In this document: positions 23,076 through 62,648 of the stretch, piece by piece
Position numbering within the stretch: position 1 is the first letter of the stretch
Layout of the letters: every line of letters starts with the position of its first letter
Source of the DNA: Limanda limanda
Lineage: Eukaryota > Chordata > Actinopteri > Pleuronectiformes > Pleuronectidae
Direction: 5' to 3'
Length of the DNA: 64,000 bases
NCBI RefSeq assembly: GCF_963576545.1
Contig: NC_083636.1
Location: 575,883 to 639,882 of the forward strand
Translations under genes and position numbers: made by a program
The notes under the pieces: model-generated
Told to the model about the DNA's origin: nothing
Seen by the model: only the letters and a program-made list of their open reading frames with translations
The model's database searches: none

Positions 23076-24924
23076 GTGGTTTCGTGTGCTGACAGGAAAG
23101 TGACGCAGACAGTTCCTACAAAGCTCTGATCCGATGCTGGTCCCATGAGGTTTAGGAAGCCCCAGGATGTTGGACTTTGATGAACAACTTGAACAACTGA
23201 TAACAAACATGGACTGTTTCCGACCCTGAGGCCTTAAAGCACCGTCGCTCTCCGACCGGGGACGTGACAGCTGCGCTGATTTAGATTCGTGTGCTTTATT
23301 TTAGCAGAAACAAAAGACTGAAAAGAGAAAACCGGTTCTTGCAGGATCGTTGCTTGATCGCATGTCGGATGAAAGTGAAAAGTGGTTTTGCACCAGTGCG
23401 CGTTGGGAGTAAAGGGGCGGGGCTTGCACAGTGTACGTGTCAGTCTGTGCTTGGTCGAGTGACGTGAATGTGAACATGCTTCAGACTCCTGTGGTGAGAA
23501 ATGTAAAGACGTACGTGTTTGGCAAATCATTTAAAAATGAACTGAAGTGAGTAATGTGAACAGGTGTATATTTAGATAAATGTAACGTATTACATTGGTG
23601 TGTCCTATAGTCCTGTAGAGTAAGACTTAAAAAACAAAGGAGGTTTTGTACTCTAGCACTTTCTTCAATGTGTACTGTATTAGTTCATCTTCTACTTGTA
23701 AAGTACTGTATGAATATTCATTACTTGCCTTGTAACAATGAAACAAAGATGCGTCTAGAAATGGTAACCAAGACAACAGTTTGTAGAGTGTATGCATGCC
23801 AATGGTTGGGTCCCAGTTCAATAGGAAAACTGTATGAAAAAATGGTGCTATGTTACATATTATATAAAGGTGCTTCTCCGGACCCCAGCTGGATGCATGC
23901 AAAGAGGAACTGCCAAGAGGAGGCAAGACGAAAATCAAACAGGAGAATCCGACTTTCCATAGGTTGAAGTGCGACTGCCTTGGAGTTAGCACTGAACCAC
24001 GTCCGGCTCCCAGAGATCGGAGGACTCACGGATTCTCCTTCAGTGACTGTGTCGGGAAGAAGCTTTTTAACTCACGCAGAGAAAGCTGAAGCCACGTTCC
24101 TCCCTGATGTTCGGAGCTTCATCCCTGGAACACACGGGCTGTCGGCTGGAGTTTCTACCTGAAGACGAAGTGGAAACCGACCCCCGACCGGCTCACACAT
24201 GGTGACGTCTAACTGTAAATATCAGTCTGACCCCGAGCTGCTGATCCAGAATCTGCTCCGAATCCACTCAGATCCTCAAACTGCAGTTTCACTTCAGAAG
24301 AAAAGAAGAAGGTCATGTTTATTTACAGTTACACTGCCTTTGGGTCGAAGGTCTCAAAGATCGATAGACAATCTGCTGACATGGTTTCTTACTCTTGATT
24401 CTTCAGATGTTTATGTGTTGGAATAATTTCTCATGTAGCAAAGAGCAAAAATCAATGTCGTCTTTGAAAGGTCCGAGTCGTTTGAGTTTGGAAACTTGTG
24501 ATGATTGTTGCTGGAAAAGAATTTGGAAAAAGAAAATACTGTAAGTTTATTGGTTGTACTGCTCATCTTTCTTTATGTTTTTCATTAAATGTTTTACAGT
24601 ATCATCGCTGCGTTCGCTTGTTTTCTGTCGGAGAGACTTCAGCCAGTGTCACGTGTTGCTGCAGTTTCCACAGACTGAACAAGATGGACGTCTCCACTTC
24701 CTCCCAGTGGACAGACAAGCATCCCGCCACCAGGGGGCGTCCAGAGGTCCTGACCTCACCTGGGAGCTGGCATGTCTCCATCTGTATTTACAGTCTGTGT
24801 AACTCACGTGCACTTTCCCCTCTTTGGCTGCAAACTGGTTTTAATCCGCGACTGAAAATAGTCCCAGACAAAAAAAACCTTTGAGGAGCGTTTGGTCGGA
24901 TCTGTGTTTGGATGAGTCTTCATT
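23076..24924. other. Intergenic: no gene recognised; MITE fragment
   Basis: I find no convincing exon. A TATA-like tatataaagg lies at about 23861 but leads into no long frame. A MITE fragment with the ccaccagggggcgtcc block is at about 24728, ending catctgtatttacagtctgt near 24800. Confidence 0.45.
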
Positions 24925-25260
<336 letters not shown>

Positions 25261-25839
25261 TGAATACAATAAAATACAATACAATAGAATAAAATAAAAA
25301 ATATTGAGGTAGAAAGAATAAAAACAGAAACACAAGATAAATAGGTAGATAAGGTGCAGTGGCAAGATTATGGTAATAGTACTGATGATATGATGGTAAT
25401 GTTATTGTTAGACAGTATATAAAAATAGTACAGTATATATAGTATATAATATAACATAATATATATTTATATATGATAGTAATTATACCAATATAATAGC
25501 AGTATATAGTAATAATGGCAGCAACAGTATATATAATAATAATAGTAATATTAATATAATAATAATAATTAAAACATGTACACATGTATAAATATGTGTA
25601 TATAAACTTATATATACAAAGAATATACAGAGAGTATGATATAATATATGATATATAGTAGAGGTATAAATCTTTACTTTACTATATGAGAACTGAATAA
25701 TGTAAGTATAAATTATTATATGTTAGTATAAATTATTATAAAGTCCTTCTTATTAAAATATATTTGTAATATAATATAATATTGATTTAACGATATTAGG
25801 GAAGTGTTTACACACACGTCACCTGAAACACTCATTCCA

Positions 25840-26096
25840 GCCCAGGAGGGGGCGGTAATGCAGCGGAACACATTGTGTGTTTTTGTGTGTGTCTGTTGTT
25901 CTTCTTCTCGGGTTCGTCACACATACACAGAAACACACACACAGGGAATCGGGTGGATCAGCGTCTCTTCACTTCCTTCACTTCCTCTCCGGATCCTCTC
26001 GTTTCCGTGTCGTCACCGCCTGAGGATCGTGCGTGAGGACGTCTGGTTCAGAACCCACAGAACTGAGATGAGCTGAGGACCTGCTGCAACTCAACG
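25840..26096 (+). promoter_or_regulatory. slc38a9: Possible slc38a9 promoter and non-coding first exon
   Basis: A more GC-rich island holds a ggagggggcggtaatg box. It ends ctcaacg|gttagtg, a weak donor. The first coding exon of slc38a9 has an acceptor (ttcctcgcag) at 28571 and 37 bases of 5' UTR, so an upstream non-coding exon is expected. This is the best candidate but support is thin. Confidence 0.3.
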
Positions 26097-26100
26097 GTTA

Positions 26101-26582
26101 GTGTGTCTGTGTGTGTGTGTGCGTGTGTGTGTCTGTGTGTGTCTGTGTGTGTCTGTCTGTGTGTGTGTCTGTGTGTGTGTGTGTGTGTGTCTGTGTGTGT
26201 GCGTGTGCGTGTGTCTGTCTCTGTCTCTCTGTGTATGTGTGTGTGTGTGTCTGTCTCTCTGTGTTTGTGTGTGTCTGTCTCTGTCTCTCTGTGTCTGTGT
26301 GTGTCTGTCTGTCTGTCAGTGTGTGTGTCTGTCTCTGTTCGGCTTTGCGTGTCTGTGTGTGTGTCTGTCTCTGTGTGTGTCTGTGTGTCTGTCTGTGTGT
26401 GTCTGTGTGTGTCTTTGCGTGTGTCTGTCTCTCTGTGTGTGTGTGTGTTTGTGTGTGTCTCTACGTATGTGTGTGTGTGTGTGTGTGTGTGTGTCTGTGT
26501 ATGTGTGTGTGTGGCTTTGTCTGTCTGTGTGTGTGTGTCTCTCTGTATGTGTCTGTCTGTGTGTGTGTATGTCTCTGTCTCT

Positions 26583-26663
<81 letters not shown>
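26101..26663. repeat. (GT)n-rich tract, about 560 bp
   Basis: gtgtgt interspersed with ctgtctctct, ending in a pure (GT) run. Three open frames of alternating Val/Cys are artefacts. Confidence 0.95.
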
Positions 26664-26664
<1 letters not shown>

Positions 26665-26758
26665 ACTCAGCTGTTTGTGTTGAACTGACTCATTAGTTTT
26701 GAAGTTTTCATGAAGTTGCATAGACTTGTTTTTCTTCCTGGTTTGTGAACAGTGTTGG

Positions 26759-26893
26759 TGATGTCACTGTGATGTCACCTGTGTGATGTCACTGTGATGT
26801 CACCTGTGTGATGTCACTGTGATGTCACCTGTGTGATGTCACTGTGATGTCACCTGTGTGATGTCACTGTGATGTCACATGTGTGATGTCACA
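26759..26893. repeat. 25 bp tandem repeat (gatgtcactgtgatgtcacc), about 5 copies
   Basis: Each copy carries two tgatgtca octamers, one base from a CRE (tgacgtca). Confidence 0.9.
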
Positions 26894-27002
26894 GCATTGG
26901 CACATGTTGACTCGTTCTTTGTGTTAAAACTGTGACATGTGATCACAGGAGACTTTGCTCAGGACACATTCTGAAAGCAGGTGTGAACTCAGCTGTGAAC
27001 TT

Positions 27003-27791
27003 CAGAGACATTCAGAGACATTCAGAGACATTCAGGGACATTCAGGGACATTCAGGGACATTCAGGGACATTCAGGGACATTCAGGGACATTCAGGGACA
27101 TTCAGGGACATGCAGGGACAGTCAGAGACAGTCAGGGACATTCAGGGACATTCAGGGATATTCATAGACAGTCAGAGACATTCAGGGACATTCAGAGACA
27201 GTCAGATACAGTCAGAGACATTCAGGGACATTCAGAGACAGTCAGAGACAGTCAGAGACATTCAGGGACATTCAGGGACATTCAGGGACAGTCAGAGACA
27301 TTCAGAGACATTCAGAGACATTCAGGGACATTCAGAGACATTCAGAGACATTCAGAGACATTCAGGGACAGTCAGAGACATTCAGAGACAGTCAGAGAAA
27401 TTCAGGGACATTCAGGGACATTCAGGGACATTCAGGGACATTCAGGGACATTCAGGGACATTCAGGGATATTCATAGACAGTCAGAGACATTCAGGGACA
27501 TTCAGAGACAGTCAGATACAGTCAGAGACATTCAGAGACAGTCAGAGACAGTCAGAGACATTCAGGGACATTCAGGGACATTCAGGGACAGTCAGAGACA
27601 TTCAGAGACATTCAGAGACATTCAGAGACATTCAGAGACATTCAGGGACATTCAGAGACATTCAGAGACATTCAGGGACAGTCAGAGACATTCAGAGACA
27701 TTCAGAGACATTCAGAGACATTCAGAGACAGTCAGAGAAATTCAGGGACATTCAGGGACATTCAGGGACATTCAGGGACATTCAGGGACAT
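27003..27791. repeat. 10 bp minisatellite (ACATTCAGGG / ACATTCAGAG), about 79 copies
   Basis: A nearly uninterrupted decamer array with ggacattcag, agacattcag and agacagtcag variants. A longer block (ggatattcatagacagtc onward) is repeated about 310 bases apart, showing segmental duplication within the array. Confidence 0.97.
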
Positions 27792-27905
27792 TTCGTCCCG
27801 TCAAATCAAATCCCACTGGAGGAAAGAAGTTAAATTAAATGCTTATTGAATATGTTGATCTGAACTTCCACACGTCTTCGTCCTGTAAGATTCTCTGGAT
27901 TCAGA

Positions 27906-28160
27906 GACATTCAGGGATTGTCTCTGAATGTCTCTGAATGTCTCTGAATGTCTCTGAATGTCCCTGAATGTCTCTGAATGTCTGAATGTCTCTGACTGTC
28001 TCTGAATGTCTGAATGTCTCTGAATGTCTCTGAATGTCCCTGACTGTCTCTGACTGTCTCTGAATGTCTCTGAATGTCTCTGGATGTCTCTGAATGTCTG
28101 AATGTCCCTGAATGTCTCTGAATGTCTCTGAATGTCTCTGAATGTCTCTGAATGTCTCTG
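27906..28160. repeat. Reverse-oriented block of the same 10 bp minisatellite
   Basis: Units read tgaatgtctc, the exact complement of the decamer in the array at 27003-27791. About 115 bases of unrelated sequence separate the two. Confidence 0.95.
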
Positions 28161-28284
28161 GAGAAGTTCATTTCTGCCTCTGGCTCATAAAGCAGCTGAT
28201 TTGCTCTCAGAAGGTTTTTCTCTGATTATCAGCTTTGAGACTTTGAGTCATAAAAACCAGCAGAAGCAGAATAAACACATTCCA

Positions 28285-28508
28285 GGGTCCAGGTCTCGGG
28301 TTGGTCCACAGAGACAGAGAGTCTCCAGGTTCCAGGTCTCGGGTTGGTCCACAGAGAGAGAGAGAGAGTCTCCAGGGTTCAGGTCTCGGGTTGGTCCACA
28401 GAGAGAGAGAGAGTCTCCAGGGTTCAGGTCTCGGGTTGGTCCACAGAGAGACAGAGAGTCTCCAGGGTTCAGGTCTCGGGTTGGTCCACAGAGAGACAGA
28501 GAGAGAGT
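28285..28508. repeat. Tandem repeat of about 45 bp (tctccagggttcaggtctcg), 5 copies
   Basis: Units contain gggttggtccacagagag with variable (ga) tails. It lies just upstream of the first slc38a9 coding exon. Confidence 0.9.
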
Positions 28509-28608
28509 CTGAGGTCACGTCTTGGTCCCGGGACCGACACTGATTAGCTTTTATGACTCGTTTCCTCGCAGTCAGGTGACGAGCGCCGAGCGGCAGGAAG
28601 TGGCAGAC

Positions 28609-39021
<10,413 letters not shown>

Positions 39022-39304
39022 CCGACGCCGCGAGCGAGTCCGAGACGTGACGGAGGAAACTCCGGATTCACGTGTTCTGCTGCTCGGAGCGTTGGGAGCT
39101 CACAGCCAATCAGAGGCTGTGGTTCAGACTCAACATCTCACCCGCTCGCTGAAGCCGTTTCTGTATCAGAGGGAAACAGGACTCGTGATTTGGTTTGATC
39201 CAGTTATCTTTTTATCTTCTTCATGCTCTTTAGCTGCTGGTTTTTCTATGAGCTAATCTTCCTCAGAGATCATTTCCATCACGTTGCGGCTGATTATTCC
39301 AGAA

Positions 39305-39437
39305 CTGATCCGACCACACGCCGACCACACGCCGACCACACGCCGACCACACGCCGACCACACGCCTGCCACACGCCGACCGCACGCCGACCACACGCCT
39401 GCCACACGCCTGCCACACGCCTGCCACACGCCGACTC
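39305..39437. repeat. 10-11 bp tandem repeat (ccacacgccga / ccacacgcctg)
   Basis: About 12 units in the 3' UTR of slc38a9. Confidence 0.9.
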
Positions 39438-39927
39438 ACTGTGTGACAGGCGCTGCTTCAGGAACGTGTTGACAGGGAAACGCCACCGGGACAGTTTCTT
39501 TTAAACTGTGGTCATAAAACCAGTTTTTTTAATTGGAGTGAGACTCCCTCTGAGAGGATCTTTGATTGTGCGACACTGATTTTAAAGATGCTGTTGTTGA
39601 TTTGTTTTACGAGCACAGACATGAGCGATCACGTCTCTGGAATAGTTCGAGCGGTTGGTAACAAGTTTGAAATGTGATGGAATCTGTGTGTCATCATCAC
39701 TGCAGGTTTAAATTAGTTGTGTGTGATTTTACCATCGTGTGAAGTTGCGTCACCAGGGAGTTGTGTTACTAACCTTGTTTGTGCGTGTGCAGGACGGACG
39801 TGTCAGCTCTTTGGTTTTTTAAAGAAACTTTTGGCACTAGCTTTTTAATCGTTATTAGCTGCGTTGATTGACTTGTTTACATGATGTGTGTGTTGTGTTG
39901 TTATCAATGGAAGGACGACAAAGGGAA

Positions 39928-39933
39928 AATAAA
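39928..39933 (+). other. slc38a9: Polyadenylation signal AATAAA of slc38a9
   Basis: AATAAA in gggaaaataaaacata, about 905 bases after the stop codon. It is the first clear signal. Confidence 0.65.
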
Positions 39934-39959
39934 ACATATTCAGAACAACGTTTCATGTT

Positions 39960-40040
39960 GAATCATTTGGTTCGTTTGCGTCTCGCTCGTCCGTCATCTG
40001 ATAATTAACTAAGTGAGTAACTGAGGTGACATCACTGGAG

Positions 40041-40072
<32 letters not shown>

Positions 40073-41420
40073 AGTGTGTGTGTGTGAGTGTGTGTGTGCG
40101 CGTGCCTGCAGGCTACAAAAACATAACAATAGATTAAAAACAAATAGATGTAGTAATACTTTCATTTTGAACCGATAAGATCAGAGACACAATCTACAGT
40201 TTGTGTATTAACCAATCATGTGTCATCAGATGGTATAAATGACATCATGATGATGTCACTATGTGGCTAAATAAACACATACATGAATAAGATGTATGAA
40301 TTCAACCATGTTGTGTTATATAAAGCTATATTTTCTGTATTCATTTATTAATTTGCTTATATCCACGTGCAATTAAACATTTAACCATTATTTAAATTTC
40401 CTTTGTAAAGCTCATATTCACAAATCACAATTAGTCTCATTTCGTTTATTTAAAAGCAGTAAAATGCTCTGAGTTTCATCACTGATCTGTTGACGGATCC
40501 TCTGGATGTGAAACCTTCTTTTCTCTTCGTGGTTTTGTGTATTTTTCCTCTTTGTCACGTTGTGTCGCTCGCTCCCTGAGACTCTGGATCAATACCAACG
40601 TCTCTAATTCAGGTCCTGACAGGAAGTGCTCTCACACAGGAACCATTACTGGTATTAATCCTGGCTCTGGGTGGGGGGGGGGGGTCACCACGGGGTCAAC
40701 GGGCCCTGACCTCTCTGCTGATCTTCATCTTGTTTAAGCTCCTGTGAGCAGCTGAGCGGGGGGGGTGGGGGGGGGTGGAGCAGTAAGAGGCGGAGACAGC
40801 AGATCGATATCTCCAGTTCCCCCCCCCCACAGCCAAATGTGATAAGGTGAGGAACTTATTTATATCAGTTGAATGGACGTTTTCATTATCAAATTGTCTG
40901 CGTTATAGTGCTGTTGTGTTATTGTGTTATTGTGTAGCCAGTCACCTTTAGCCTCAGGTTGTATCTTTGAGGACAAAACACTCGATGACACTAAGATACA
41001 CAACTGAGGTTTGTGTCGAACATCCGCTGGTTGTCGGTCACTTCTGCTTTCAAACGCACAAGAGATATTCACCATCTAGTTCTATATTCCACAAATGATC
41101 GTGTTGTGTTGTTGTGTTGTTGTTGTGTTGTTGTGTTGTTGTGTTGTTGTGTTGTTGTGTTGTCTTGTTGTGTTGTTGTGTTGTTGTTTTATCACCCTAA
41201 CCCTGACTGCAGCTACTGGGGAAGACACAATGGCTGCGTCCTCGTGCTGGGTTGTGTGTCTGCCTCTGTGGCTCCGTCCCCTGAGAAACACACACACCCG
41301 TCAGTATAATCAATGGGGAGTGGTTGTGGGGGGGGGGGCAGTTTGCTGGCGTGTGATTGGCTGACGGGCTCTAATTGGATCAAGTAGGAACTTGCTGCTG
41401 CTGCGACTCAGCAGCAGACA
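39960..41420. other. Intergenic, slc38a9 to nrg1: only simple repeats seen
   Basis: It contains a (GT)n run at 40042-40098, poly-G runs near 40671-40683 and 40760-40778, and a ttgttgtgttg repeat at 41094-41190. No exon is supported. The interval is too short for the Ig-domain exons of neuregulin-1. Confidence 0.55.
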
Positions 41421-41429
41421 GGAAGTGAG

Positions 41430-42002
41430 GAGGAGAGGGAGGAGGGGTGAGGAGGGGTGAGGGAGGAGGGGGAGGAGGGGTGAGGGAAGGGGAGTGTCCC
41501 GCCTCCTCTGCTGCAGCCCCCTCCCTCCTCCTGCTGCTCCCTCTCAGTCTCTTTCTCTCTCTTTCCTCTTACTCATGTGTTCCTGCGGCCGAGCGAGAGC
41601 ACCTGCCGCTCCCTGATGATTCAGCTGCGTCGCTCGGAGCAGGAACATGTCGGACCCCCAGCTGTGCAGCCGGCCCACCGCCAAGCCTCTCCTGCCCAAG
41701 TGCTCAGGTGAGTGGCTCCGCCTCCTCCGCTCGCCACACGCCACACGCCACACGCCAGGACTCTGATTCTTTCTGTTTCGCTTGCAGCAGACCTGGTGGA
41801 TCTCTAGAGACGGACGTGTGTGTTTCTGGTGGAGGAGCATGAGGAGAAGGTTCTTCTCCAGCCGCCCAGACCGTTCACAAGCTCCGCCCCCGACCCCAGA
41901 CTCTGCAGCATCACCATGGAGAACCTGCCGGCGCCGCCCGCTGGCGTCAGCCGCCGCGTGACGCCCTGAGGTCAGAGCTGAGGTGGAGACTCTTCGGACA
42001 GG
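41430..42002 (+). promoter_or_regulatory. nrg1: nrg1 type III promoter/5' leader with upstream ORFs
   Basis: A purine-rich (gaggaggggtgagggag) then pyrimidine-rich GC island leads into the CRD exon. Two upstream ATGs are notable: 41647 (MSDPQLCSRPTAKPLL..., running to a gtgagt donor at 41710), and 41916 (accATGG context, MENLPAPPAGVSRRVTP then stop) in the leader. The leader assignment is by position; the transcription start is not determined. Confidence 0.45.
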
Positions 42003-57909
<15,907 letters not shown>

Positions 57910-58037
57910 ACGCTGCAGATCCGGGTGTGAGGAAGAGAAACTGTTAGGATTAAACCTTTATTTTCTATAAATTATTTGCTGTGTAAAGACTTTTAAAGAT
58001 AAACGAGAAATGAAACTTTTATTTTAGAGAAGTAGCG

Positions 58038-58043
58038 AATAAA
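58038..58043 (+). other. nrg1: Polyadenylation signal AATAAA of nrg1
   Basis: AATAAA in agcgaataaagag, about 130 bases after the nrg1 stop codon. Confidence 0.65.
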
Positions 58044-59926
58044 GAGTTTTATAAATCCAATGTACAAAGGTGTAGATGTCTTGTAGGTAAAGTGCCATAC
58101 ACGAGTATGTAGCGACGGTCGTTCAGTGCAGAAAAATATCAACGGTGCCTTTCTGTGTGAAACGCTTTAGAAACTGCATCAGAGCAAACTGGGCCATATA
58201 CTCTCCGTCCTAATCTTCCAGTTAACACGTCAAAATGAAGATGAGAAACTCGCTGGCTGCCTTTAACGTCCTGCAGGTCAAAGTGCACTGATTGGAATCG
58301 TTTGCTTGGGAGGCGCATGCTGCTGTCGGTGGTGACGAGCCTGTAGGTGGCGCTCTCTGCAGCCGCCAGTCACCTGAGGACATTTCACTGAAACACTGGA
58401 CTTCAGCCTGGACTCGTGTGGATGAACAGATGATGAATGAGAGGATGTTTGTGTTCATCACTGGACTTTAGACAAACACATCCGCTGCTGGAGGAGAAGT
58501 TTGGCTCTTTAATGTTTCTGATGTTTCCTCTGAGGAGCAGAACACGAACCCACAGATGATTCATTAAAAAGAAAAACGATTCCTGGTTTTTCCCACAAAG
58601 CTTTAATTCACCATCTCTGTGCATCACGAGCTCCTCGGGAGAAAAGAGGTTGTTAAGTTTAAACAACTCGTCTTCACAAGCTGCATGAAAACAAACCGAG
58701 CGAAAGAATCACACAGAAAAATCCTTCAAATCATTTTAAACCTGCACGTTAATCATAAAAAAGTCATAAAGAAGTCCACCAGCATTTGTTTTTCTTCAGA
58801 CAGAAACTCTCTCTCTTCACGTGTCACTGATCACATCTTGAAATCATGAATATTCACTGACTGGTGCATTCTGGGGTTTGAGGAAAAGGCTTCATATTTA
58901 CACCAGGCTTTAATTTGTGCAGTCGTGGATTGTGTGCATTCATTTCTCATTGTGTGTGTGTGTTTTCACTGTCGTTAAAATCTGCCAAAGTCTGTCACCA
59001 CTTCATGACGCTCTGTAACCATCGTTTCTCAAAGTCTCAGTAACGTAGAATCTGCAGTGAAGAAGAGAAGTACTAACCACGGCCTTACTTCTGTATTTTA
59101 CAGTAACACTCAGTTTATTTCATATTTATTTGGTAATTCATGCTTATTACCAGCATTTATTACTGTTGCAGTATGTGGTACATACGTTTATATTTTAAAA
59201 AAACAAGATTTAAAAGTGTAAGAAACATGTATTTACCTGTTCCACATGGTCATTAGAGCTGAGTAGAAGATTAAAAGTGTCATATTTGGTCACTTGTGTG
59301 TAACATGACCCACAATGCTTTGCTTTTAGATGTAGGAGTGTGTTGAAATGATGTAAATACACCATGAAAACCTTCAGCGCTGTGGTTTCTTATTAAATAT
59401 TCAATCAGCTCGGTGCTTTGAGTCTGAATGTTTCTGATCCACTGAGTTTCTAAAGACTCTTCATTCTCTTTCACATTCCATCACACGGAGCTTTTAACAG
59501 AGGATTACATGAACAAACACTCGTGTTATATTTATTATTATTGTTGTGTGTGTGAGAACAACTGTCTGAGTCAGAGTCTCAGTTTCCTGGATCTTCTCCT
59601 GCAGCCTGTGAACCTTCAGAGTCCATGTGAGAAGGTCCGAGTGTGAGGGACGTTCTGAGTTCAAGCTCTTTCACTTCATTAACTTCAGGTTCCTTCAGAG
59701 TTCAAAGACGCTGCTGAACAAAGAGATTTAAAGTGAAGTCGGTTGAAATCGATTGAATAAAGAAGAGTTTAATTTAAACCTAAGCTGGTTTGTATGAAAC
59801 AGACACATTGTTTATCTGTTTTATTTTGAAGGTCCTAACTAGAAGTGGCAGCTTGTTCAATCTGACCCCTCCTCCTCCTCCTCCTCCTCCTCCTCCTCCT
59901 CTGTTCATCCACTCTCTGCTCTGACC
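58044..59926. other. Intergenic, nrg1 to fshr: no gene recognised
   Basis: AT-rich sequence with only short frames on both strands and no tandem array until a (CTC)n run at 59867-59901, which ends 26 bases before the fshr start codon and would lie in its 5' leader. Confidence 0.55.
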
Positions 59927-60579
59927 ATGAATCTGAGTCTCCTGTCCGTCCTCTCCGTCCTGGTCCAGCTGTGTCTCTCTGTGGACCCGTGTCCAGCAGC
60001 GTGCCGGTGTGACCTGGACCTCCTCAGCGTGTCCTGTGTGGGAGCCGAGCTGTGGCCCCGGTTCCACTCCAGCACTCAGGAGGTGTAAGTGAAGCTGCTC
60101 CGAGTCCGGCCTCGGCTCCCGGAGCTCCAGTCTGAGATGTGCTTGTGTTGCAGGTGGCTCGTGGGATCCAGACTTTCCTCTGTTCCTCAGAACGCCTTCG
60201 TCCACCTGCTGAACATCTCCCACATGTAAGACTCTCTGAGCTTCACACTGGGACCTGAGCACACACCTTCTTCATGTTGGGCCTTGTGTTTCCAGATACA
60301 TCTCTGAGGACCATTCTTTAAGGCGCCTGGAGAGACATTCTTTCCACAACCTGTCCAGACTCACACACATGTAAGTAACACTTCTATTAAAGCACCACTG
60401 TGTCACTTTGTGTGAGCAACAGCGCCCCCTGTGGCCACACATGCTGATCAACTCTATATATCTAATTAAACAAGTAGGAAGAAAATCTAGAAGTTCTAGA
60501 AGGAAGTTTGTGAAAAATTATACTCACTACAAATATGTGTGTGTGTCTCTGTATGTGTGTGTATGTGTGTGTGTATGTG

Positions 60580-60620
<41 letters not shown>

Positions 60621-62556
60621 CTCTCTCTAACAGACAACTAACTGGCATCAGAACTCTGTCGTTCATCCACCAGGAGGCGTTTAAGAATCTTCCTAATTTA
60701 ACGTACCTGTAAGTAAATGTGATTTTCTTGCTTGTAGATGTTTTATATAAGATGTAGTGTGTGTATAACCACAAAGTGTGTGTATAACCACAAAGTGTGT
60801 GTATAACCAGTGTGATTGTGTGCTTTGTGTGGACACAGTGGGATCAGTAACACAGGCCTCACCTCGTTTCCTACACTTCATCATATTCAATCCACTCAAG
60901 AGGATTTTATTCTGTAAGTTGTCAAGTTGTTTAGAGCTGAACTGTGTGATTGTGTAACTGTTGCCGACCCTGTGCTGCTGGTGTTTGGTTCCCAGGGAGA
61001 TCGTGGAGAACATGTTCATACAAACCATTCCTGCTAATTCCTTCACTGGGATCAGTGACAACGCTCTGACCGTGTGAGTTCAGCTCCAGGTTGTATCTGT
61101 CCAACCATCTGAAGCCAGATGAAGTCACGAGTTGTATCATTGTTGTGTAGATGTGGATTGTGTGTATGTGGATGTGAAGTGTGTAGTGACCTCACGTGTG
61201 CTGCTCTGGTTCCAGCCTGTTGAACAGTAACGGTGTGAAGGAGATCCAGAGCTACGCCTTCAACGGGAGCCGGCTGGAGGAAGTGTGGGTCTACTCGAAT
61301 CTTAATGAGGAACTCACCTCTTGTTGATATTTCTAATTGGCTGTTCGGTTGATTTGAAATGTTTTGATGAAGTTTCATTGGACGATTGGATCAGTGATGA
61401 TTTGAAAAGCTGAGATCTTTGTCCTTCCTCCAGGTACCTTCACAGGAATGTGGATTTGGAACAAATCGATGAATTTGCCTTTTACGGTGTCATTCATGGC
61501 CCGACTCACCTGTGAGTCAAACATGTGCAGAGAAGAAACCAGTACATGTTACTGGTGTTTTCTTAAGTCACATATTATTGTTGCACTAAACAGTAGCTTT
61601 ATTTTGAAAAGGCCTGATGTCTGATGAATGGATGTGAACTCTTTGTGTCAGGGACCTTTCAGAAACCCGGGTCCGCTCTCTGCCTTCGAGGGGCCTGCAG
61701 ACCATTGAAAAGCTCCGGGCTGAGAACACTTGGGCTCTTAAAGTGCTGCCCCCCCCCAGCGTCTTCCTGCATCTGCAGAGCGCCGAGCTGACGTTCCCCA
61801 GCCACTGCTGCGGCCTGCAGCTGCTGAAGAGATGGAGGGGGTGAGGCGGAGGAAAGAAAGAGTTGGGAAACTTCTCCTCCTGAGTTGGTCCTTTAGATTC
61901 CAGACGAGCCTCAGCTCCTTGAGAACATCAGCTGCTCAGCAGGAGAAGATTCAATCTGTTTCTCACTTTATCAGAAAACTTCCTCAGTTCTGATCTTTAA
62001 TGATATACAATGATATACAACAGGGGTTTTCAACCGGGGGTCCGCGGCCCCCTGGTGGTCCGCGGCGGCATTGCAGGGGGTCCGCGAAATTCGCTTTGAT
62101 ATTTCAACACATTTCCAGATTACTCTTGAATATCTAAAATAAGAAAAATATGTCTAAAATAATATAAAGGTGCTGGTGATCGTGAGGTTAAACTTAAGTA
62201 GGCCTCAATTGTTCGTGTGATATTGTATGATTATGATTTGTGACATATTCTGCCTCACTTGTAGCCCCAGTTTATGTTGATTGTTATTGATCACCGTTAC
62301 TTTAACGTTCTCTCAACATGTCAGATACACGTCTGTACATTTAAGTCATGAACGTTATATAATGATGTTCATATGGTTCTGAGATGCAGTACAACTACAA
62401 ACTGCATTTTAATTTTGTTTTCAATTCTTAAGCACTGAAAATCAACCGTTTTTGTTGTTTTTTACACACATTTTTCTAGATTTGTTTGAGGTTTTCAAAT
62501 AAAACCAACATGGAAAACCAAATGTTAAAACTTCCTTCTATCCACACACACATACA

Positions 62557-62648
<92 letters not shown>

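Noticed and set aside
23860..23992. TATA-like tatataaagg as a gene promoter
   Set aside because: No exon or coding frame follows within a reasonable distance; the match alone is weak in AT-rich DNA.
59780..60262. 160-codon minus-strand frame over fshr exons 1-2
   Set aside because: Antisense to exons with clear receptor homology and splice sites; it includes a poly-Gly stretch made by the (CTC)n run.
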